A DNA stretch of 64,000 nucleotides. Origin: Lineus longissimus (lineage: Eukaryota; Nemertea; Pilidiophora; Heteronemertea; Lineidae). Under the pieces are notes generated by a model. The model made no database searches. It was not told the DNA's origin and worked only from the letters and a program-made list of their open reading frames with translations. Location: assembly GCF_910592395.1 (NCBI RefSeq), contig NC_088310.1, positions 3,667,501 through 3,731,500 of the forward strand, given 5' to 3'. Shown piece after piece: positions 10,134 through 23,146 of this stretch. The position numbers and the translations under genes were made by a program. How positions within the stretch are numbered: the first letter of the stretch is position 1; each line of letters opens with the position of its first letter.

Positions 10134-11263
10134 CTCATTGTAGCTGTTGTATGGTACATATATCCCGCCATGTAGTATTTACCGGAAGTTGGTGGCGGCC
10201 CTAGCTCGGCACAATCTCGGCTGGAGAGTGTTAAAAAGATGTTGTATTTCGTATTTCGTAAAATTACAACGATTTTGTACGGGTTCATGTTGCTATAGCT
10301 ATAGCTTCTACGTTGAAGACGTCTCATACTGACAATATCAGGCCATTTCACTCGATACATACTTACTTCCTAATGGAAACATGCGTATAAGGAGGAGTCA
10401 TGTTGTAGGCCCTGTTTGCAAGAGGTTGCAGACGCTATTGCTTTGTGGTGAAATACTAGTATATATAGCAATTACCGATTTCCGGTTGCATACTGGTGTG
10501 CGATCGAACGTCGATATACAAGAATTTCGTGTGAAGAAATTCTTGGTTTAAAAGTATCTCGACTCTGAATCTGATCTGGATTTTTATGGGAGATTTTTCT
10601 CAGTGATGTCAAGGGTTTTGCTGCCGATTGGCTGACATACTTTATATTCTTCTCCGCCTTCAAAGCGTTTTCCGACGGGTTTCTGTCCGAATGATTCCAG
10701 CTCTCTGATGATTGCGGAGTAAACCTACAGAGTAGCAGGATTGATCGACCGGACTCCCAACCCTCCGAACGCAATTCCATCACCAGTTGTTAACTTAAAA
10801 CCTAGCTATACCTTGGAAATAAAATTCAATAAATTTTTGACCTTGTAATGCGAGACCATAGGCAGGAGGTAGGTTGGTCAGATTAAGCTACACAACGTCG
10901 CCGACAGGGGCCTCTCCTATCTTACAGTGATTCCAATCTACAGCACCCCCCAAACGAGCAATTTAAATTGCAACGACTGCGATATAAATCGCATGCGACG
11001 CGATGACGATAATCGCTAGTTTTATTAGGTCGGGTAATTGTGGAGGTTGTCATCCCTCTGTACACTTTTACAAACCCCAACCTCTCCTGAAACCGTTCAG
11101 GAGAACATCACAAATGAGGTGCTTAAGTAGTGGAGTAAGACGCGCAAGGCAAAGAGACCAGCCGAAAAGTGGGGACAGAGCCGACGACCATATTTGATGC
11201 TCATACTAGATATTCTTATTTTCTCAGTTACATGCAGAGGGAGAGACTCAGTTTCCTTCTATA
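10134..11263. other. No gene recognised
   Basis: Intergenic sequence between array A and an inverted-repeat transposon. Several short open frames occur on both strands (the longest about 100 codons, minus strand, 10472-10783), but none shows a recognisable motif or splice pattern. Confidence 0.5.
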
Positions 11264-11782
11264 CAGGGTGGTCCAGAAAAAACGCAACGAAATACTTCCA
11301 CTAGGGATACCAGTGGATGGGGAATCTTTCTAGAAGAGGAATGATACCAAGATCGACCGATTCCGTTCAGCAGTTTTTGTTGTAGAGTCGTTTTTGTTAA
11401 GCAAGGATGGCCTCCCTAGGCCAGGTTCAATGCAGAAAAACAGAACGCTTCTGTTGTAGGTTACAAACACCTCGGTGGTGTGCTGAGGCCTGGCCATGCT
11501 AACACGACCTTTACACAGTCATTAGGAACCTTGTCGACAGTCAGTATAATTATCGGACATTTAATCCACCCACTTACTAAGTTCAATTTACCGGCACCGT
11601 TCAATTTTTTCCTAAGCCTGTCTGTGCTTCACAAAATAGGCTCTAAAATTTAAAACTACTGAACCAAATCTAGCAATCTTGGTATCATTCCTCTCCTAGA
11701 GAGCTTCCCCATCCACTGATATCAATGGTTTTAACCCCCTGGTAGTGGAAGTGTCCGGATGCGTTTTTTCTGGACCACCCTG
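11264..11782. mobile_element. Short inverted-repeat transposon (mariner-type MITE)
   Basis: The ends are CAGGGTGGTCCAGAAAAAAC and its reverse complement, flanked by TA on each side (11262-11263 and 11783-11784). The inverted repeat is long: after a short divergent piece the arms again match at GTGGATGGGGAA...AGGAATGATACCAAGAT, so each arm is about 120 bp. No transposase is encoded in the ~519 bp. The TA duplication and the CAGGGTG end are typical of Tc1/mariner-type non-autonomous elements. Confidence 0.75.
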
Positions 11783-12214
11783 TATAAACGTAACTAGTAG
11801 TATCATACTAAGCTAGGGATGATACTTATGTGGATATAAAAAAACGCCATAAGTACCATACATGGCTAGGTATGGCTATCAAATAAAGGTATCATGTAAA
11901 GAAGTTCTGACTAGGTATATTAGGTGTTGGAAGAGCAACCAGCCACATGTACTGTTTTTGAAGAATGACTTAACTTCGAAGCAGTTATTTTCTGCTTGGG
12001 GGAAAGATACCTGAAAAATTGTCGCTCTGACGAAAAGAGGGTTGAGAGCTCGTGCCTGATATTGGGAATGACACATCAAGTGTTTTCTGGATCCCATTCA
12101 AATGTTTCGTGCATTTCTGTATTTTCTCGTGTCGAAACGTCCCAGTGGTATTAGGCTAGGCCTTTACTAACTGAATAACAAGCCTTGCCAAAGTTAAGAG
12201 TTCTGTCGATCCTG
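11783..12214. other. No gene recognised; 3' flank of glutamate receptor gene
   Basis: Sequence downstream (in the transcription sense) of the receptor stop codon at 12215. I see no clear polyadenylation signal and no other gene. Part of it is presumably 3' untranslated region. Confidence 0.4.
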
Positions 12215-15200
12215 CTAGGACCGTTGATTTGTTGGAGGCAGTTCCAATTGGTCCCCATCCACCGTGTCTTCTTCTCCTTCCCGCCTCGTCCGAGTCCTCC
12301 AAGCGCGGTGTAAATCAATTATACCCATCCTTTGCATTACCTGGCCTGTGATGCCCACCATCAAAGCCACAGCAACACCTATGACCAACATAACGAAGAT
12401 TCCAGTCATTTCCGACCAGGTCAGAGGCTGCTTGGTGCCGTCTTCTGACATCTCTTCCTTCGTGCATTTCGTTACATGGTTGCTGTAAGAAGGTAGAGAC
12501 ATTAATTGTTTAAGATTTAAAGTGACTTAATTATCCAATCATGTTGAATTATAAATCAAAGACCACTGCCGCAAAAGCGAGGTTATGACCATTTACAAAT
12601 CATTGCTACACGAGATAGGCTGGAAAGCTTTGCTCTGCTGATGAGCCACATGTCCAGGCGTCAAATAAGCACGTGGAAAGCTATTTTGCCGAAAACTTAC
12701 TTCATGAATTTATCCAATCCCTTTGCCCTGATCTTGCGGATGGCTTTATTAACGTCGGTCAGGTAGGAGGCGCCCAGCGGCATTGCGAGGGAGTACCTCA
12801 GAATACTGGTATCATCTTCTATCTGAGTTAAACCACAGTTCGTGCGCTTGTAATAAGACGCATACGGGGTTTCCGTGATCAGAACAAACTTGCCCTGCTT
12901 TACTCTCTCCAAAGCTGTTTCGTGGCTCAAAAAAATTCTGTTTGTCCGATTGCTTACAATAGCATTCCACAATGTCAGGTAGGGGTCTTTCTTTGAATGC
13001 TTCAGCATCCACTCTGTGGCCGTGTCACTCACTACTCCATACTCCATTATAGATTGTGTGGACAATTTTCGCACGCTTGCTATGTTACTTAATCCACCTC
13101 TGGTCGTAAGAAAAGCCGTCATATTGGCTGTGTAGGACTGGAACATCACGAGACAGAAGAACATAAAACAGGCGCACAGGACTCGGTTGGGAATGGTGGC
13201 CGGCGCGGCATCTGTGCCGCCGCTGAGTAAGATGCCCGCAGTGTAGTAAAAGCTGTCTCTAATCGGGAAGCTGGCGTCTGTCCAGTCCAGAACATCTTGT
13301 ACGAACAAGGTCAAACTGACTGTGATGAAGACTATAAAGATGCTTAGCCACACTCTCCAGCTAAGCGGCTGCAGGAACTGCCACATGTTTAGTTTGGGCT
13401 TTGTTGGTTTGTACAGCATGCTGATGGTCACGGGGAGAATTGTCTCCGAAAATTGCACGTACTTCAGTCTTATACTTGTCACTCCAAAACCTCCAAGACC
13501 AAATGTAGTTTCCTGTAATGCAAGGATTACAAGAAGTAATCACGAGGTGACATTACAGGTCAGTGGAGCACCTGAGTCATTTCGCCCCAAACCTCGGCTG
13601 CCCGCCTCGGTTTTGGCGTACATTTTAGCTCAACCCTTCGGCGTTTGGTGAGGCAATAAATACCTCAAGTTCTTTAATCCAAAGATCGCGACCCAAGTTA
13701 AAATGCTTATTACTGAGCTATCACCCAGTCGTACTTACCCCTCTCTTTATGTCTCCCATAATTCCACCCCAGCTCTCCCGGAACACACCGACATGGCCCG
13801 CCCAATCGCTCCCGCGGAACTCACCGATATGGCCCGGCAAATCTTCGAAAATATACGAAAAGTTTCCCATTTCCTTCGCTATTGCATCAAATATTTGGAT
13901 CAGAATACCTCTGCAGTTTTTAGATTTTTTCCTCATGCACCCTTCTTTCCAGCATCTTGTCTCTTCCAATGAACAATTTACCAATGGATAGACATCCTGG
14001 GTGAGAACAAAAGGTTATTTAGGCAGTTAATTAATTTTCACCTGAATCCGAGCGAAAAAGGTACATACCACATAAATTTGAGATTTTACAATGAATATCA
14101 TAGACATCGAGTGCGCCACGATCAGCATTCTGATCTATCATAGACCATCTTTGTGGCTGTAAATAACAACTAACCTTATAAAAGTGAATGTAGAATACCG
14201 GTTCTTACCCTTTGTACCGAAACCTTAACTGGTAGATTACTGAACAGGCCAAGCCCTGTAAAATTTGCCTTCGGGGGATCGTTTGGTTGCACCGCGTAAC
14301 TTATTGCTCGCCAGTCAGGAGTTTTATCTTGACGGAGATAGAGCGCATCGTCGCCGGCACGTACAAAAAATCTCAGAACCTTGGAAAAAATTTCAATAGT
14401 TCATTAGATACATGCACATTCATTCATAACACATTATATATTTCAGATTGTGAAAAAGGCGTCATTTGTCGGTTTATGTCGGTGGGTTTAGATATAGTCG
14501 GGCGTTTGTTTCAATCGAACGGCGTCGCTGCGACATTACAAAGCAAAAAATTTGGTTGGTTCGCTTTGTGTACCGTGATGAAGAATGAAATAACAAAGTC
14601 ATTATCCGTGCGTTCTTGCACTTCGTGGAAACCTACACTTACTTTCTCGTTCCTCAACTGATGCTCTTTATACTCACCTCACCGAACCATCCTAGGTAGA
14701 AACGTTTCCAGGTGATGTCAACGTTAGTACGGCAAAAATGCCATGATCGTGGTTCCTGACCAGTAGTCTCCAAGGTTGATTTGAATTCCCCATATCTACC
14801 GAGAGAACCTTCATTGTCGTATTTCGGCTAAAACAAGAGTAAATACACATATGATATATTGGCAAGCTTTTGGTCAGGGGGGCTAAATATCACTTATAGT
14901 CGACAATCTGAAAATCGGCCAACATCTTTCCACATGGCAACATGTTGCTGATAGTCTCCTTAATCTATTGCTGGCATAGGTCCCCAATAATTTATATGCA
15001 TTTTCTATCATCAAACTAAATTGTACTCATTAAATAAATAACACGCTGCACAAACCTGGAATTTTGTGTACATATAATCCCCCACAAGTTTGGCCGTGAT
15101 GGCCTTCTGTCCACCACTGACAGTCTTCAAAGACCCGGCAACTGCCTCAGCTAATGGGATCATAGCATCTAGCAAGGTGGCCAATTGGACACTACTACTC

Positions 15201-18200
15201 GGTTCTCCTGGTTTCTTGAGCTTGTATTTGGTAAATATGCTACGGTCAAGCATTTGGAATCCCAACACATTCGCACCGTACGTGGCGAGCTTCGGCGAGA
15301 GATAGTCATCTTGAAAGTATCTATTTGTACTGTTTGGGCTACTGCGTGTAGCATTATTCCCGATCGTATCATTTCGAGTGATATTGTTATTAAGAGTGAA
15401 ATGGTTTTGTTGTGTGAAATTGTAAGTTTGAGTGAAATTCTTGCCCCAGAAATTATCTTTCTTGATTTGCTCTTCTTCATTTAGGTAAAATGCATCTATA
15501 TCCTGAAATGGAATATCATTATTTGAAGACTGGAGTATGAAATATCTGATCATTTGATTACCGCCAGTAAAAGCAAAAACGCACGAGAATGATTAATTTT
15601 CTAGAGAGGACAGCTAATTACAAATATGTGTCAGAAAGCAGAGTACAAGACGAACGTCTGCGGTAAGGGTTCATCTCAAAATTTCTTGAAAGATGACATA
15701 TTTTTGGTCAAATGCTCTGTTCAGCAAACGGAGTTACTCCCAATGAAATGCGTACGGCGCGAGGACGGGAACGTGGCTGTATCAGATCAGTAAAATGTGT
15801 TACCTTACCGGATATGTGATGTACCAGCGGTAAAACTTCGTCAGGAGGTCCATGCTCCCGGCCTGAAAAGTTGGAGTTAATAAGACTGAATGGATGGAGT
15901 AACAAGACACCATTTATTTCTTTGATTTTAATGTCATTGAGTCGAGCTTTCGACACTGCCGTGACTAACATGTTCATAGTTGTGTTGTTAGAATGAAGAT
16001 GGTGGCGAGTCTGCTTAGTGACTATTATATGTAAGTCATCAGCGATATTTGAATATTCTACAATATCGTCACAACTCTCAAGCGGGCGCTGATAAAAAGT
16101 CACGACTGTCTGGACAGAAGAAATGAAAAGGAACACGACAACATGTCCTAATACACTACAGCAGCTCGGAACTGAAAAGTCTTAACGAATTGAATAGAAT
16201 TGACCCTAAATATTTTCGATTTTAGCAATATTCTACCTGCTGCATAATCTTCATGATGTACTCTCCTTTAAAACTGTGGAGGACAATGTCTTTTGTCCCA
16301 AGTTTCCTGATCGATGCCAGTCGAGCCCTTTTGTCCTCTGCGCTTAACATCGTCGCAATGAAGATAGGGATCAAATGTAACTTCTTTGTACTGTGTTTCA
16401 TAGCACGTCGGAACTGTATGAAAGATTCTGAAAGAGACAAACTGCTATCCAAGTACATGTATGATCGTCTGCAAAAGGAACTCCAATTAGTTCAAAATGT
16501 ATTTTTAGTTTATCGTGACTCAACCAAAAAGGCCGATCCGGGATGCATCATGAAAAGGAACGCGAATTAAGAACCTAGCATAGAGAGAATGTGCGTGGTA
16601 AAAGTACATGTATATTGCTCAAGAACACCGAATCAGTTTGTGGTTCTATCGGGATTCGAACCATATTGCTCAAGAACACCGAATCAGTTTGTGGTTCTAT
16701 CGAGATTCGAACTAACGTTCTTCGGCTTATGACCAAGAACAGTTGACTTAGCGGACTCCACTGTTAGCAGTACTCCCTCTCTATAAAAGATGTTGATTTT
16801 GGTCCCAAATTGTTTGTGTCTATTCAATTGGACCTCTGCAATCAGGACCCCTCTCTAAAGGACAATATTTGTCAGTCCCAAGATCAGAGTGTCCTTAATA
16901 GAGAAGTGCTACTGTATGAAAGATTCAATCAGAAACGTATTTTTTTAAACCCGCTTACCAATGTCTTGTAATATAAGAACGAATCTTTGTGCCTTTTCTG
17001 AACTGAAAATGGTCCCCGTTTTCTCATGTTCCATAAAGAGATACTGCTGCAGTGGGGTGATGAGATAGTTGACCGGAGGGAGGAAACTAATAGCAAACTT
17101 CCCTCTTTCACGCTGCTGACAATGCTTACTGTCGGGACCAATATTCAAAGTCCCAGCTGGGTTCACGGACTTGGTATCCAAGAAGATGTCATCAACAAGG
17201 AAGTACGGGATATAATTTTTTTGTGTCGAGACCTTACTCTCGATAGACTTGCTGTATGACCCGATCACCGCCACAAAGTTGGCTGGTGTGACTGAAAGGA
17301 AAGTTTCAAAATATAGTTTGGCGTTGCACATACTTCGTGGTCAGTTAATTAACGAGCTATTATATAACCTGCACAGATAAAATATTCCAACGCCAGTGAA
17401 AACTGCCTGATTTCCCTACGTTCGCCGACGGGTCGGCTGTCGTGAGTGGCATCAGAACATTTCTTTGGTGCATGGTCCTCGGACATAGATGAATAGCACG
17501 AACACAAAATTTAAAAGTCATGTAAAAATGTGTCAAGTTCATATTCTTTCAATTGATGTCAACAGAAAAGATGAATAAAGCGGTGGAAAGTGTGTCGAAT
17601 GCCTGATGATTGTTGTATTTTGAGTCATTGGTAAGTTGGTGTCGAATCATAACCAGGGAAGCTGGTGTTAAACAAGTGTCAAAATGACTACATGATTTAT
17701 ATTGACCGCTGCAATAAGAAAATGAGAGAGGGAGAAGCTACTGATGTCCAACTGTCATCTTGCTAGAATGAGGTCAATTTGACAGCGAATGGACATTATC
17801 ACATGTACCCTCAGCCGATCTTTTCTAATGTAGGTGCTTTAACAGAGCGCTTTGACCGTCTCAAAGCGCTTGACATCAATGTTCTGATGAATATACTGGT
17901 ATCGGTACTTCAAATGGCCAATGATCAGGCCGTTGACGTTTACGCAAATCATAAACATAACCAATGACCTCTTACATATAATGATGTTACTGGGGCATCG
18001 ACGTCTTATAGGTCAGCGTATATCACCTGAACCTCTCCAATATGGATGTAGCGTATTCGATATACGTACGTTTCTTGCTGATTTTCCTCCAGCCCGTGTC
18101 GTTGAGCCAGTGCACTTCGATCGGAGTAGGATCGAGAACCACATCCTGTGGCAGTCCTAAGTTTTTTATTACCGCCGAGAAGTATTTTCGAGCGTGATGG

Positions 18201-18605
18201 TGTAAGAGATTGGAATTTAATCGGCTTGTTGATACCAAGGCTGGAAGAAGAGACCTCATGTCGAATAATAATTGTTCATTATCAACGGGCACTTGGTTTA
18301 CAATAGCTATTGCTAATAATGAAACGGCCCCAGGCCATAGAATCCACCCCTCGAAATATGTTTGACCTCTGTGTCTTTGAAATATAGGTCAACCCGGTGT
18401 CATTGTTGTGACGCATGATTAATAGAAACGAGAAAGACGAGAAGAAAACGATGGTAGGAAAATGAAGAAAAGGAGATAAAGGGATGAGAAGAAGAGGACA
18501 CAAGAAAATAATTGGCTTACCAACTTTGACCTTGATGCCAGCGCTTCCCAGTTCTATAACTTGCATCATGGCAAGGATAGTGACAATAACTGCAAATTTC
18601 TCCAT
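12215..18605 (-). CDS. Ionotropic glutamate receptor subunit, ten exons
   Basis: Ligand-gated cation channel subunit of the cell membrane. Exons, 5' to 3': 18605-18521, 18312-18070, 17291-16959, 16427-16237, 16109-15804, 15502-15056, 14827-14678, 13996-13739, 13512-12701, 12482-12215. Every junction has GT/AG and matching phase, giving 1030 aa. MEKFAVIVTILAMM... is a signal peptide, followed by an amino-terminal domain to about 560 (YGANVLGFQML). S1 lies in exons 8-9 with the ligand arginine in TSIRLKY (Arg686). M1 starts at SWRVWLSIF (about 722). The pore loop is GILLSGGTDAAP, with Ser768 at the Q/R site. M3 has SYTANMTAF (797-805), a variant of SYTANLAAF. S2 ends KGLDKFMN, and M4 lies near 968-990. 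Two further in-frame ATGs lie upstream (18623, 18632); 18605 gives the best signal peptide. The exon 5/6 junction is the least certain. Subfamily is not assignable by eye. Confidence 0.85.
16611..16800 (-). repeat. tRNA-derived SINE-like repeat in receptor intron
   Basis: On the minus strand a tRNA-like segment reads GGGAGTACTGCTAAC...TTGGTCATAAGCC...TTCGAATCTCGATAG, with a possible CAT anticodon loop and a clear B-box (GTTCGAATC). The 51 bp holding the B-box are then duplicated in tandem (period 51, starts 16612 and 16663). The acceptor stem does not close well, so I read it as a tRNA-derived retroposon or pseudo-tRNA rather than a working tRNA gene. It lies in the intron between exons 3 and 4. 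Confidence 0.4.
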
Positions 18606-21600
18606 CGGTAGCCATTCGATCATCTGATACAAAACAAGACTACTGTTCTGATGTTTCGCATACTCTGAAGTGTATAGGTATCTTCAATTGTTAAGTTGCT
18701 CTTCAAAAATGTCAGCGCCATGCCAGTTGGCGTGAGAGTAGGCAGATACTTTGAAGTTGTATGTAGGACTCAACAATACCAGGTGTCAGACCGCGAGATG
18801 AGAAATCGCGAAATCGCGAGATGAGTAATCATTATTTTCTGGCACAAGATTTTCTACTTCCCTGGACCATGACAATCACCATTTCTGGTGCTGCTGACAA
18901 TTTTCCCATTCAATCATAGTAGGGCCGACGACAATACAAAGGCTACATGCAACTGCATATCCATCTTATCACGATATACTCCGGCTATGTTTAAACGAAG
19001 TATAATACCATGAGGTTAATGATGCTGCATGTTCAAACATTATTATCAAACAACCGTATCGCAAGAATTATATTCACGTTACGCCTCGCGTCACAAATCA
19101 CCATAAACACAGTGATTGACCGATGACACAGGGTATGCACCTGGTGATCCCTAAAAAAAGCGCTGGGATAGTCTGACTCTACTAAATTCAACACATCGCA
19201 CAGCGGAGTCTATTTCAATGGGCCAATCAAAACAAGGATAGTCTGACTAGTTAAATTCCACACATCGTCCAGCGGAGTCTATTTCAATGGGCCAATCAAA
19301 ACAAGGATAGCTCCCTACTACAGCCTCGGTCTCATGACTGTTCGCCTCTTTTAAGGTTCCATGCTTGCAATACATTCTGTGGCGCATGGTTTTCTCACCG
19401 AGGTTGGCATCTCGCGATCTCGCGCTTTATGATAAGCCATCAAATTCACCACCCACAGGATTGCCCTCACTGTAACCCCATTTCTGTTTGCTTATACTTC
19501 AAACCAGCTAGACCATATATTAGTCAAAAATGTTTGAAAACCAGACGTGTGCATTTAACACCATCCATGGATAACCCGTCAAAGGACTTGTAGTACGCTG
19601 TTTATATGCGTGTTTTCAGACGAAGGCTCTACTCCCACTGTACATTTTTGATACTGTGCACAGCAAATGCATAGGCTGTCCATCATAAAAAGATCGGCTG
19701 ATAGAGAAATCCGTATGATGGTTTGAATACCGATCACCAGATACAACGTTTTTCTTCTGGAATTTTAGTTTTTTTTAATACGATCCGGGGTTTGGTAGGA
19801 AGGAGCAGATAGGCCTACTCTCGTCTGAAATTTATATATCAAAACAATAAATTTGTAATAAAACAATGACTAGCTACCTTTTTAAATGAAGTTATCCAAT
19901 CTAATTCCTCACAAATGGCGTCACATACTGGTGATAAAATCGGATATCTGAAATAATTTCACAGATGATTTTCGTTGAGCCCTTCTCATGGGCTATAAAG
20001 TACACCAACGACTTTAAGTGTATCTCTCTCTCGTTGCTGAATATACCAGTATGCGAGCTGAATAGAGGGAAGGCTTTTCTTGTTCACGGCATGGGCGATT
20101 TCGTGTATCCTCAGAAATAGTGTAACCTGGCGTTAAACCATACATTTCTTGCGTCCGTACAATGAGCTGTCAGTATACACTGAAGTGCTTTCAATGATTT
20201 TCAAATCTAAATAACAAGAGTTACAACTAGAATAAGTGCACTTTATGTAGAGAAGAATCGAATTTATTTACACATCGGGCAGTGTGCGAGGGATGCGAGT
20301 CATGCAAATCATATTTTTAGCATCATGCATAGAGTGACTCAACCACTCTCTTGATTACATTACAGAGAGTTGCCCGTAATTGGCCACCTGGCGGTAGCTA
20401 ATACGTAGAGACAACGTATATTAACAGAGGTCGGTCGTCGATTATTTATCATGGACTATTTTATTGAATTGAATCTGCTAGTCCACACTGACAATCCATT
20501 TTGTGTAATTTATGACTGAAACAGAGTACTCATATGTACGGTGGCTGGGAAAGGACATGGTGATTTTTTTCAATGACGAGCGCCACCACGCGGGGCTTAA
20601 CGGTATTAGGCTACATCGTGCAAGGCAACGCCTTTTAAATAAGCATTAACTCCCGTATACTGCCACTCTCCAAAACAATATTCTGGGCTTCCCCGCTACT
20701 GTACTATCACTGTGCCGTCACTGCGCCGTCATACTGCAGAAGCGCTTGTGACATCCCACTTGGACAGTTCGGCAAAATATCATCGACCGTTGGCAGGTCG
20801 ACACAGTTCGGCATTGGGTAAATATAGTACTGTCCGCCTCCACGATTTCGTGCAAGACAGGATGGAGAGTGGGGTGTGTAGGCTACCAACCACGGCCAAA
20901 CGGGTTGGGATAACTTTCATTAGGCACTTCAGGAAATTTGACCTTATCAAATAGGCTATATCAACCAACGTCTATTTGATAACGATATTCATCATTAGGC
21001 GGCAGTGCAAGAAGACTACCACGTGCTTTTGATATGTCGATGGCCGACTACAAGTACTCGAGAAAGTTTACCTGACATCGGAATAACGAAGTTATCGCGC
21101 TAAAGCAAACTGTTGGCTCAAGGCAAAAAACGGACAGTTCACAGCACTAAACATTCTCCAAAAATAATTCATTTTCGTTGAAGCTACGGACAGCCAGAAA
21201 AAAGGTAGGCGCTATTTTTACTGCTTCAAAAGGAGAAAATAGGACCAGAATTGCGGGGCTTTATTATCATTAGCTCCCTGCTTGCAGTCTAGGACTGCAA
21301 TTAGGAAAGTTGTTGAGTACCCAGACGATGGTGGCATAAATGCATGCTAAAACTGAATGTACCATGCGGATGGCCCAATTACGTGGAAATCTATAGGGAC
21401 TAGCATATATTCCCCCTTTAAGGCACAATGACAATGTATGTGTTTATATTTATTGACAGGTGTCACAATGGCATCATTGATAGCCATACTGAGGTTATTC
21501 TTGATAGCTATATAATGACAGAAAACTATAATCCGTATTTTGAAGTGTTTAGTTCATATCTTTAGATATCTGTGGAACGACGTATATTATATTAATCCCT

Positions 21601-22480
21601 TCTTGACATATTGTCATTTTGGGAATTACATGTATATGTTTGTCGAAATTTCTCAAGGTTTGAGTTTTGAGTTGACCCGAACCGATAAAAAGGAAACCTC
21701 CGCACACTATTTTGAATTTGGCTGTCGTCTAATAGTGGTTCCTTCAGACATGGCCGACAGTTATTTTGTGAGTCGGCTAGTTAGAAACACAAAACATAGG
21801 TGTCCTTGTTTTACGTGCACGGCGTTTGTTCTAAAAAGTGACGGCCTGAAACCTTTTCATTTCAGTTACTTGCAATATTTCTGTGGGTTACTTTTAAAAT
21901 TGGCACTTATTTGTCGTTGTAATTATCAACTATTACTAGTTCATCAAAGCTTTCTAATTTTTTTGCTCTCAATTAACAGATTGGTATCGATCTCTCGCTG
22001 TTGGTACATCTTTTTGCGAATGCTGAGAAAAAGGCATATAGACAAGCGACAATACAGACGAAATATCTCTCTCATATGTAGATCGTGCCAGTAGGCCTAT
22101 GGATGTTGAGCTTTTTCGTTATTCTGATTGATTATTTCCGAGCAAGCAACACTACAAAAATACGTTTTTGTTTGCTTTGCAATGGCAAAAAGCTAAATAT
22201 CCGTATATATATATATATATCAAGTATCTCAGAATGATTGATGCGGACCGTATACGACTCCGACTTTGACTTTAACTCTGAGGCTCAATCAGAGATTCAG
22301 TTTAACATAACTGACGTTTTGGAATTTAGGTTGCTTCATACCGGAATATCGTCGTTGGGTGCCAATCCTTAAGTATCAGATTTTAAAAGTCCACATGGAG
22401 GAAAACCGACGCACACGGTCGATTGGACTGTGTTCTCACGTGTACCAAACACTCAACTTAGTCTATAACACGTATAAATA
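18606..22480. other. Upstream flank of glutamate receptor; no gene recognised
   Basis: The first part should hold the receptor's 5' untranslated region and promoter, but I cannot place a TATA box or start site. Inverted CGCGAGAT-type motifs occur near 18790-18830 and 19410-19425, possibly the ends of a short transposon. A 184-codon plus-strand frame (21540-22094, non-ATG opening) has a hydrophobic carboxy half; I do not recognise it and doubt it is real. A short (TA)n run lies at 22204-22220. Confidence 0.4.
19166..19306. repeat. 70-bp tandem duplication
   Basis: Two adjacent copies begin GGATAGTCTGACT at 19166 and 19236. Both contain CAGCGGAGTCTATTTCAATG and end GGGCCAATCAAAACAA. They differ by a few substitutions and one small indel. 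Confidence 0.85.
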
Positions 22481-23146
22481 CTATACAGTTTTAGATCCAT
22501 CCTTTGAGTAATGCAAGAAAGGCATTGCAAGAAAGGTTAAACAGAGCAGATTGCCGATTCTTCTAAATAATTGGCCATCTGTCGTATCTGGCTGGACAAA
22601 CTAATTGGATTACTACTAACTCAGGTTATTTATCAAATGCTACAGAATCATTTCTAGCATAGAATGTGCATCACGAGCCTGGTATATTCTTGTAATAAAA
22701 CACTTGCAAAATTGAGATCAACCCTTTGAGCAATGCAAGAAAAGCAAACTTGAGCTGGCGATTCATCTTCCCAGATAGTGACCACAGTTTCTGATTATTG
22801 TTAAGTGTATAGACAACTTAACCATGTTAACTTGCGGCATTTATCTAGTCGGGTTACTAGTATTTATCAAAATGGTTCGCAATTACAGCGTCAGTTCTTA
22901 CATAGAATGTATATTACACCCCCGGTCAGTTCCTGTATCAAAGGCAATGTACAATTTCAGATAACCATTTGAGCAATGCAAGAACGACTATCCTAAGCTT
23001 ACAGCCCATCTTCTAAACGAGAGACCAATCTGATTTTTCTTGACAACGTAACTTGGGGGCATGTAGTAAGATCAGATTACTATTTTTTATGAAATGGTGA
23101 ACAATAACGTGGCCATTTCTAACTTACAAAGTACATTGGAAGCCTG

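Noticed and set aside
14287-14661. 124-codon plus-strand frame in a glutamate receptor intron
   Set aside because: It lies antisense within an intron, has no recognisable domain and is compatible with chance.
16611-16800. Functional tRNA gene
   Set aside because: The B-box is good, but the acceptor and D arms do not pair convincingly and the 3' part is tandemly duplicated, which fits a SINE better.
18790-19430. Possible transposon bounded by CGCGAGAT inverted motifs
   Set aside because: The inverted matches are short and no flanking target duplication could be identified.
21540-22094. 184-codon plus-strand frame with a hydrophobic end and SINRLVSI text
   Set aside because: Looked briefly like a TM3 DRY region of a receptor, but no other receptor landmarks follow, it has no ATG opening, and the base composition matches neighbouring non-coding DNA.
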